Assembly: GCA_046349595.1 (NCBI GenBank) | Contig: JAXMCA010000001.1 | Coordinates: forward strand, 1,054,001 to 1,118,000 | Length of the DNA: 64,000 nt | Reading direction: 5' to 3' | DNA from: JACRLW01 sp046349595 | Lineage (GTDB): Bacteria > Planctomycetota > UBA1135 > UBA2386 | Shown here: positions 58,336 through 64,000 of the stretch, in pieces | Layout of the letters: each line of letters begins with the position of its first letter | Position numbering within the stretch: position 1 is the first letter of the stretch | Translations under genes and position numbers: made by a program | The notes under the pieces: generated by a model | Database searches by the model: none | What the model was told of the DNA's origin: nothing | The model's input: the letters and a program-made list of their open reading frames with translations, nothing else

Positions 58336-61320
58336 TCAGCGCTTGCCATCCTCGGGCGGGGGTTGGTCGCGCACGGCGCGGATGATCACCCCCTCCAGGT
58401 CGCGCCCGGCGACGGTGATCCGCTCGGCCCCGTGGAAGCCGACCCACTCGTCTTTGTCGGTCTGCATGTTGATCTGCGCCTCGAACTCGCCGTCGGAGAG
58501 GTCGTCGACCTCGAAGGAGCCGTCGTCCTTCAAGCGGGCGTAACCCCCGCGACCGGAGGTGCTGCCGCGCGGCTGGAGCCACAGGTAGGCCTGTTTGGAC
58601 TTGTCGACCCCCAGTCCGCTGAGTTCGACCCGGCCGTGGAGGTGGACGGTCGGCTTGAGCACGATGTCGACGTTGCTCGTGGGGGTTCCGGCCGAGACGT
58701 CGACCTCTTGCTCCGGCGACCGCCCGGCGCCGGATTTCTCGGCGGAGAACGACCAATGTCCCACCGGCAGGTTCGCCAGGCGGAAGCGCCCGTCGGACTC
58801 GCTCCGGGCCATGCGCCAGAGATTGCCGCCGCGGCGTCCCTCGGAGCCGAGTCGACCGTTGGCCCGGATGTCCGCTCCGGCGACGGGTTCGCCGGTCGGC
58901 GTCCGCACCACGCCTTCGATGGTGCTGGTCACGACCTCGATGTCGAGTTCGAGGTCCTTGCCCTCGACGCACTCGAAGTTCGACTGCCACAGGTCCAGCG
59001 GCCGTCCACCCGATGCGAACAGGTCCTCGGGTGGGGGCTGGCTGAGCGTGAGGTAGCCCTGTCCCACCGGCACCTGCTCCACGGTGTAACGGCCGCTGTT
59101 GTCGACGACGATGCGCTGCCGCGCGTCCCGGCTCCACACCGTGATGACGTGACCGCGCGCGAGCCGGCCGTCGACCGTCACGTTGCCGGACATGCGCACG
59201 GTGGGGCCGTCGATGCGACGGCCGATCCCGGTGTCGAAGCTGAGGTTCGCGGTCTGACCGGCGACGATCGTCACGCTCTCGCTCGGCATGTCGTCGTCGA
59301 ACCAACTGGCGCGCACCAGGTCCATCACACCGCCGGGCGAGCGGAGTCCGCCGAGCGCCTTGGCGACGCCGACGCGGTAGTCGCCCGGAGCGAGCGCCGG
59401 GAAGCGGAACTTGCCCTCGAGGTCCGGTGCGGCGATCAGCGGGATCTGGGGGACGGCGGAGCCGCGACCGCCGCGCTGCGAGGCGTAGATCATGAACTTG
59501 CCGGGGGTGGGTGCCGCTCCCTTGTCGAGCACCACGCCGTTCAGCGAACCCGGCGCGGCGAACTGCAGCTCGGCGGGGGTCTGCAGCGGCAGTTGCACGT
59601 CCCCGGACACCAGCCCGTAGGCGGGGTGCTTCGCGGTCAGTTGCGCTCTCGCGCCCGGGGGAACGTCGACCGCGACGTGACCTTCTGCATCCGCGCGGCC
59701 CGCGTGCAGGGGCACGTCGGGCGCGCCTTCGGCGCGCGGGTGCACGAACAGTTCGGAGCCGATCGCCGGCGTGCCGTCCGGACGGCGGATCGTGACCGTG
59801 AAGGTCGCCTTCGGCTTGAGCAGGATCTCCACGCTGGTTTCACCGCTGAGTTCGACGCGCTGCATCGCCGTCGCGTGGCTCGGACTGTCGGCGAGGAGCA
59901 TGTAGTGGCCGAGCGGCAGGTCCGTGACGATCACCTCACCGTGCTCACCGCGCTTCTGCCGCTTCGCCAGTGAGATCGGCGACGCGGCGCCGAACATCGT
60001 CATCGCGATGAAGGCCTCGTCGCTCCCGGGCGAGAGCTGGATGCGTGGCTCGGCGACGATCGCGTGCTGCTCGTCCACGCACTTCACGGTCAGGGTTCCG
60101 TTGGCCGGGAGCGTCACCAGGAGGTCGCGCGACACCGGTTGCCACTCGGAGAAGAACCAGGGGTCGCCGGGGGAACGTCGCGCGGCGGCGATCACCTCGC
60201 CGGCCGGCATGCCGGCGAGCTCGAACTTGCCCTCGGCATCGGAGACGGGGGCGAAGGTGGCGAAGTGGACCGGGGCGGCGAGGGAGCGACCGGCGATCAA
60301 GACCTCGGCTCCGGCGACCGGCTTGCCCGCGGCGTCCTTCACCTTCCCGACAGCCGTCTCGCCCTCGGCCATGCGCACGCTGCCGAGGTCCTTCTCCTCG
60401 CCCGCGCGCACCACGACGCGCTGCTTGAGGTGTGGCAGCAGCGCGTGCTTCGTGACCGCGAACAGGTTGCCGCCCGGGTGCACGCCGCGCAGACGGAAGC
60501 GGCCCTCGCCGTCGGTGCGGGTGTGCGGGATCGGCAGGTCGTCCATGCGCGTCTCGACCCAGTCCGGCATCGTGATCGCGCGGTGTTCCGGCACGTCGGC
60601 GAGGATCGCACCCTTCGGATCGAAGCGCTCGAAGGGCACGAAGCTCAGCACGGTTCCCGGCAGATCGACGGCGCGGACCAGAGCATCCGCGACCGGCTGA
60701 TCGCTCTCGTCGACGACGACGCCGGTGAGCACACCGGCGCGTTCGAGGACGATGTCGCCGAGGTCCGCGATCTCGCCGGGGCCGACGGCCCGCTCGACGA
60801 TCCGCCAGGTCGGCGCGTCGCCCTCGGCATCCGCGCACAGCACGAAGTCGCCGTGCGGGAACACGCCGGGGATCAGGAAGCGCCCGTCCGAGCCGCTCTT
60901 GGTGCGCCCGACCACCGGATCGGGTGCGTTGACCTGCGCGCCGGCGAAGGGGCCGACACCGGGCGAGAACAGGAAGTCGGCCGCGATGCGCAGGAGCTTC
61001 ACCGTCGAGTCCGGGACCGGACGACCCTCAGGATCGACGATGCGTCCGCTCAGTCCGCACAGCGCCGCCTTGATGCTGGGGTCCAGGTCCGACTGCGAGT
61101 CGGACGGCGCGGTCGCGGTGGTGCGTTGCAGGGTGGGGGCAACCTCCCTGGTCTGCGTCTCGGCGGAGGTGGGGACGGCTGCGGTCTCGGTCGGTTGCTC
61201 CTTCGCCGAGGCCCCGATCGGGGCCAGAGGTGCGGAGCGTGTCGAGAACAACTGGTAGACGCCGAATGCGGCGAGGGCGAGGACGACGACGGCGAGGACG
61301 ACCTGGGGCTTGCGCTGCAT
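58336..61320 (-). CDS. Large signal-anchored protein with repeated carboxypeptidase-regulatory-like domains
   Basis: 994 aa from the ATG at 61320 (MQRKPQVVLAVVVLALAAFG). A single N-terminal anchor (about 7-25), a Thr/Ala/Pro-rich linker to ~80, then a series of about seven or more CarboxypepD_reg/CNA-B-type beta-sandwich repeats. Each shows a variant of G-x-V-x-D-x-x-G-x-P-V-x-x-A-x-V (e.g. LSGRIVDPEGRPVPDSTV, LTGVVVDESDQPVADALV, VGKVKDAAGKPVAGAEV, VRTPTGEPVAGADIRA). No enzymatic motif. Predicted extracytoplasmic, possibly adhesive or structural. Common in planctomycetes. It is divergent from the methyltransferase gene with an 83-nt gap. Confidence 0.85.
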   Translation of the reverse strand: MQRKPQVVLAVVVLALAAFGVYQLFSTRSAPLAPIGASAKEQPTETAAVPTSAETQTREVAPTLQRTTATAPSDSQSDLDPSIKAALCGLSGRIVDPEGRPVPDSTVKLLRIAADFLFSPGVGPFAGAQVNAPDPVVGRTKSGSDGRFLIPGVFPHGDFVLCADAEGDAPTWRIVERAVGPGEIADLGDIVLERAGVLTGVVVDESDQPVADALVRAVDLPGTVLSFVPFERFDPKGAILADVPEHRAITMPDWVETRMDDLPIPHTRTDGEGRFRLRGVHPGGNLFAVTKHALLPHLKQRVVVRAGEEKDLGSVRMAEGETAVGKVKDAAGKPVAGAEVLIAGRSLAAPVHFATFAPVSDAEGKFELAGMPAGEVIAAARRSPGDPWFFSEWQPVSRDLLVTLPANGTLTVKCVDEQHAIVAEPRIQLSPGSDEAFIAMTMFGAASPISLAKRQKRGEHGEVIVTDLPLGHYMLLADSPSHATAMQRVELSGETSVEILLKPKATFTVTIRRPDGTPAIGSELFVHPRAEGAPDVPLHAGRADAEGHVAVDVPPGARAQLTAKHPAYGLVSGDVQLPLQTPAELQFAAPGSLNGVVLDKGAAPTPGKFMIYASQRGGRGSAVPQIPLIAAPDLEGKFRFPALAPGDYRVGVAKALGGLRSPGGVMDLVRASWFDDDMPSESVTIVAGQTANLSFDTGIGRRIDGPTVRMSGNVTVDGRLARGHVITVWSRDARQRIVVDNSGRYTVEQVPVGQGYLTLSQPPPEDLFASGGRPLDLWQSNFECVEGKDLELDIEVVTSTIEGVVRTPTGEPVAGADIRANGRLGSEGRRGGNLWRMARSESDGRFRLANLPVGHWSFSAEKSGAGRSPEQEVDVSAGTPTSNVDIVLKPTVHLHGRVELSGLGVDKSKQAYLWLQPRGSTSGRGGYARLKDDGSFEVDDLSDGEFEAQINMQTDKDEWVGFHGAERITVAGRDLEGVIIRAVRDQPPPEDGKR

Positions 61321-61403
61321 CGTGGCGGGGCGTGTGGACGGTGACTGCGCGGAACTGTCGGCTCCGGCTTGGCGGAAGGGCGCCGCATCGGAACGATCAT
61401 GAT

Positions 61404-61952
61404 GTGCAGGATTCGCGAACCGCGCACGGTGCTGAGCCGGCTTCTCCTTTCGTCGCGCGTTGCGCCGCCTTCGCGAGGCCCGGGGCCTCGGTCCTCGACC
61501 TCGCCTGCGGCCGAGGTCGTCATGCGCGGTTGTTCGCGGAGCGTGGGCACGGGGTGACCGCGGTCGATCGCGATGCACTCGCGCTCCGCGACCTGGACAC
61601 GATCGCGGGCATCACCACTCGCTGCCTCGATCTGGAGGACGGCGATTGGCCGCTGGCCCAGGTCACGTTCGGCGTGGTGGTCGTCACCAACTACCTGTGG
61701 CGGCCTCGCTTCGCCGAACTCGTGGAATGCCTCGAGCCGGGTGGCTTGCTGATCTACGAGACCTTCGCGGTCGGGCACGAGAGATACGGGCGCCCGTCAC
61801 GTCCGGAATTCCTGCTGCAGCGCAACGAGCTCTTCGAGCGACTCTCGCCGGTGGCCGACGTGATCGTGTTCGAACAGGGAGATCGCCGTTTCCTCGACGG
61901 AGACGGATATCCGGCTGCCTGCGTGCAACGCATTGCATGCGCGCGTCGGTGA
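61404..61952 (+). CDS. Class I SAM-dependent methyltransferase
   Basis: 182 aa from the GTG at 61404; other in-frame GTGs at 61332 and 61341 exist but give a non-protein-like N-terminus. SPFVARCAAF, then motif I VLDLACGRGRHARL, the acidic motif after strand 2 (VTAVDRDALAL), CLDLEDGDWPL, motif IV VVVTNYLW and LEPGGLLIYETFA. Similar in style to TehB/small-molecule methyltransferases. Substrate unknown. Its promoter region overlaps that of the divergent repeat protein. Confidence 0.82.
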   Translation: MQDSRTAHGAEPASPFVARCAAFARPGASVLDLACGRGRHARLFAERGHGVTAVDRDALALRDLDTIAGITTRCLDLEDGDWPLAQVTFGVVVVTNYLWRPRFAELVECLEPGGLLIYETFAVGHERYGRPSRPEFLLQRNELFERLSPVADVIVFEQGDRRFLDGDGYPAACVQRIACARR

Positions 61953-61979
61953 GGTGATCGCGAAGACCCCGACCTGCGG

Positions 61980-62126
61980 TCATCCCTCGGGAGGCAATGG
62001 CGTGTCCGGATAGGACTTCCTTTCTCCGTCGCAGACATAGACCCAGTAGAGATTGCCCGCATCGTCGTATTCGGAACCGATGAGGGTGCAATCGGGGTTG
62101 CTCTCGCAATCGTTGATTCTCGGCAT
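61980..62126 (-). CDS. Small 48-aa acidic, Cys-containing ORF
   Basis: ATG at 62126 to TGA at 61980. The product begins MPRINDCESNPDC, continues LIGSEYDDAGNLYWVYVCDG and ends in a Pro-rich tail (LPPEG). Its composition (Asp, Tyr, Asn, balanced) is unlike the Arg/Pro/Ala-rich shadows typical here, and three Cys residues are spaced 7, 13 and 32. Codons such as AGA, AAT, TAT, CCA and TTG are frequent, so codon use is less GC-biased than that of neighbours. No Shine-Dalgarno and no known family. It lies between the methyltransferase (convergent) and the kinase (same strand, 69-nt gap). It may be a real small gene, possibly recently acquired, or the remnant of a larger one. Confidence 0.5.
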   Translation of the reverse strand: MPRINDCESNPDCTLIGSEYDDAGNLYWVYVCDGERKSYPDTPLPPEG

Positions 62127-62195
62127 GGCGTACCGCGCAGTCCGAGGTCATGGAGTGCGCTGCGTCGGCCCGGGGCGAGGGGCGCGCGGTGCATC

Positions 62196-64000
62196 TCAAT
62201 GCTCGATGTGCGGTCTGACGGCCCGGACCTGGATCCGGGTTCCATTGGCGTCGCGCGGGACATTGCTGTCCCTCGTGCTCCTGAACGGCGCCTGGGGTTG
62301 CGTGTCGAAGGCCGTCACACTGAGCCAGCAGGCTGCGTCGTCCGGCGGCTCGATCTCGGGATGGGCGCGCACGGCGGCCTGCCACTCGACAGAGGTCGGC
62401 AGGCGACACCCGAGCCATGCGCAGATCCGGTGGGCGGTCCAGAAGTCCATCCCGATCGGATCGTTGATCGTCTCCTTCTGGACGGCGATCTTCCTGCGGA
62501 GGAACGAATCGAGGAACTCCGCGGGTTCGGAGGGATGGGCGAAGACGCGGCGGGCAGCCGGGTCGCGCGGATCGCGCCCCAGCTCCTCGAAGTGGTAGTG
62601 ACTCAGCACATTGGCCGAGATGGGCACGGCGCTGATCTCGAGAGCCGTGCTCTGTCCCGGGATCCGGAACTCGAGGAACTGCTGCAATCCCGCCTGGCCG
62701 ATCAAGCGTGCGGCACCGATCACCGGTTCGAGTCCGGTCGACACCGGAACCCTCAGTGTGGTGGGAGTGGGATCCGCGATCTCGTCGAACGAGGGCAGTC
62801 GAACGAAGAGGCATTGGGCGAAGGCCGATCCGTCGGCCCAATCCTGGATCTTGGTCCTGTCCTGATGCACGTACACGGCGTGCGTGCGGTTGGCCTCGAG
62901 CACCCGCAATCCGACCTCGTCGAGCGCCTGGAATTCCGAGAGGCGCGCAGGTGCGCGGTGGTGAAGGTCGGTCTCGGATTCCACGGGCGTCACGTACCAC
63001 AGGCAGTTCGCGGTGTCCTCGAGCCGGAGCACGCCGCGCCGGGACCGGAGCAGGGCCGAGACGATCGCCTGCGAGGCAGCGCTGACGTAGTGATCCTGCG
63101 TGAGTTGCGAGAGCGCCCTGCGCACGCCCTCCGGCATCGCCTCGATCGATCGACGTGCCCCGACGACATCGCCGGTCTGGACCGTCTCGATCAGTTCTTT
63201 CAGCGTCGCGGCCAACTGGCCTGCCGTCGGAGTCGACGACCCTCGTCGCCACTCCGACCAGGCGTACCACGCGCCGGCCGCGGCCACGGTCGCGGTCGCG
63301 ATCATCGAGCGTCGGGAGAGTCCGCCGAAGGGCCGCTCTCTCGACAGCGCGAGCAGCGCCGTCAGCACGTGCTGGGCGGACGGATAACGATCGCCCGGAT
63401 CCTTCTGCAGCAGGCGGTCGACGATCGCCGCGAGCGGCGACGGAACGGCAGGGTTGAGCGACCTCACCCGCGGCGTCGGCGTGTGACGCACGGCGTGCAC
63501 GACCTGCGACAGCGAGTCCCCGGAGAAGGGGGCCCGACCCGTCAGCAGGAAGAACAGGGTCGCACCGAGCCCGAACAGGTCGGTCCGCGCGTCGGGCTCG
63601 ACGTCGAGTTGACTCTGTTCCGGGGCCATGAACGCCGGAGTGCCCTCCAACACCCGGCCGCGTTCGTCGACGGTCCAGCCGCGTCGGCTGATGCCGAAGT
63701 CGATGATCTTGGCCCGCTCACCGACCAGCATCACGTTGGCCGGCTTGACGTCGCGGTGGGTGATGTTCGCGTGGTGCAGCGCATCCAAGCCCCTGCAGAC
63801 CTGGATGCCGAGATCGACGGCGTGTGCGATCCACTCCGCATCCCGCAGCGCTGCCGGCGCGAGACTGCGGTCGACTTCGATCTGCACCGGAGTCGCAGTG
63901 GCGGTGGCCTCGAGACGCAGGGTGGCCTCCAACTCCGGTCCCGGCTCGATGCGATGCGTCCGCGAGGCGTCGGGCGCGGGGAAGGTGTCCGGGTTGCGTC
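62196..64000 (-). CDS. Ser/Thr protein kinase with C-terminal sulfatase-modifying-factor-like domain, truncated by the window
   Basis: Open to base 64000 on the minus strand, so the kinase N-lobe (P-loop, Lys) lies outside the window. Visible kinase motifs: catalytic loop THRDVKPANVML, IIDFGISR (DFG), MAPEQ (APE) and DLFGLGATLFFLLTG, then subdomain XI as LLQKDPGDRYPS. A single transmembrane helix follows (SMIATATVAAAGAWYAW), then an extracytoplasmic region of ~360 residues. Its end looks like a formylglycine-generating-enzyme/SUMF1 fold: DPIGMDFWTAHRICAWLGCR, then LPTSVEWQAAVR, and a terminal IQVRAVRP. Catalytic Cys residues of true FGE are not evident, so a sensor role is likelier. Typical of planctomycete Hanks-type kinases. 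Confidence 0.9.
   Translation of the reverse strand, partial: RNPDTFPAPDASRTHRIEPGPELEATLRLEATATATPVQIEVDRSLAPAALRDAEWIAHAVDLGIQVCRGLDALHHANITHRDVKPANVMLVGERAKIIDFGISRRGWTVDERGRVLEGTPAFMAPEQSQLDVEPDARTDLFGLGATLFFLLTGRAPFSGDSLSQVVHAVRHTPTPRVRSLNPAVPSPLAAIVDRLLQKDPGDRYPSAQHVLTALLALSRERPFGGLSRRSMIATATVAAAGAWYAWSEWRRGSSTPTAGQLAATLKELIETVQTGDVVGARRSIEAMPEGVRRALSQLTQDHYVSAASQAIVSALLRSRRGVLRLEDTANCLWYVTPVESETDLHHRAPARLSEFQALDEVGLRVLEANRTHAVYVHQDRTKIQDWADGSAFAQCLFVRLPSFDEIADPTPTTLRVPVSTGLEPVIGAARLIGQAGLQQFLEFRIPGQSTALEISAVPISANVLSHYHFEELGRDPRDPAARRVFAHPSEPAEFLDSFLRRKIAVQKETINDPIGMDFWTAHRICAWLGCRLPTSVEWQAAVRAHPEIEPPDDAACWLSVTAFDTQPQAPFRSTRDSNVPRDANGTRIQVRAVRPHIEH

Noticed and set aside
61754..62263. 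170-codon minus-strand frame overlapping the methyltransferase end
   Set aside because: Its product is Arg/Ser/Pro-rich and competes with both the methyltransferase and the 48-codon ORF, which have better composition.
1..64000. tRNA, rRNA, tmRNA, RNase P RNA, CRISPR arrays, insertion sequences, prophage genes
   Set aside because: Scanned by eye for T-loops, spaced direct repeats, transposase motifs and terminal inverted repeats; none convincing.

Overview
The window is about 64 kb of very GC-rich bacterial chromosome (my visual estimate is near 70% G+C). It is densely coding, with many 4-base or short stop/start overlaps. I see no tRNA or rRNA gene, insertion sequence, phage gene or CRISPR array. 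The mix suggests a planctomycete or close relative (inference): a Ser/Thr kinase fused to a sulfatase-modifying-factor-like domain, a DUF1570-type gluzincin peptidase, a long carboxypeptidase-regulatory-repeat protein, giant Gly/Ser-spaced lipoproteins, an extra EF-G-like protein and a complete type IV pilus/type II secretion core. No single marker gene proves the phylum.

Layout. 1-5.6 kb: 3' part of hrpB, then rpoN, truA, hpf, ptsN and ptsH (sigma-54, ribosome hibernation and nitrogen-PTS neighbourhood). 5.8-11.5 kb: a small lipoprotein and the pilus alignment/secretin genes pilM, pilN, pilO (with a fused PilP-like tail) and pilQ. 12-15.9 kb: RNase E/G with a long charged insert, then rplU, rpmA and obgE. 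16-21.7 kb: pilT-like ATPase, a GspC-like PDZ protein, coaX, a shortened MnmE-like GTPase and an aspartate carbamoyltransferase fused to a PyrI-type zinc domain. 22-35.6 kb: four very large or large lipoproteins that I read as a duplicated two-gene unit (A-B-A'-B'). 35.8-39.7 kb: prepilin peptidase, an OmpA/Pal-like lipoprotein and an EF-G-like protein, closed by a triple hairpin.

39.9-50.3 kb: metallo-beta-lactamase-fold hydrolase, leucyl aminopeptidase, YceF-type Maf, folE, cysS, an M14 peptidase lipoprotein, and an operon pairing a MacB/LolD-type ABC ATPase and FtsX-like permease with a ZnuA-like metal-binding lipoprotein. 50.3-58.3 kb (minus strand): DUF1570 peptidase, dipeptide epimerase, BioF-family PLP enzyme, a FecCD/BtuF-type ABC importer, rpsN and a KDPG-aldolase-family gene. 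58.3-64 kb: regulatory-repeat protein, methyltransferase, a 48-codon ORF and the kinase, which runs off the right edge.

How they work together. pilMNO-pilQ, pilT, the GspC-like protein and pilD form most of one envelope machine (pilus or type II secretion). The A/B lipoproteins lie between its parts and are plausible surface clients or partners (inference). rne, rplU, rpmA and obgE are the usual ribosome/RNA-processing block. The two ABC systems, the M14 peptidase and the dipeptide epimerase point to metal or cofactor uptake and murein-peptide recycling. Many transcription-unit starts share a TANNNT hexamer followed by a C-rich tract, which I propose as the main promoter style here. In several genes it lies only 8-12 nt before the start codon.
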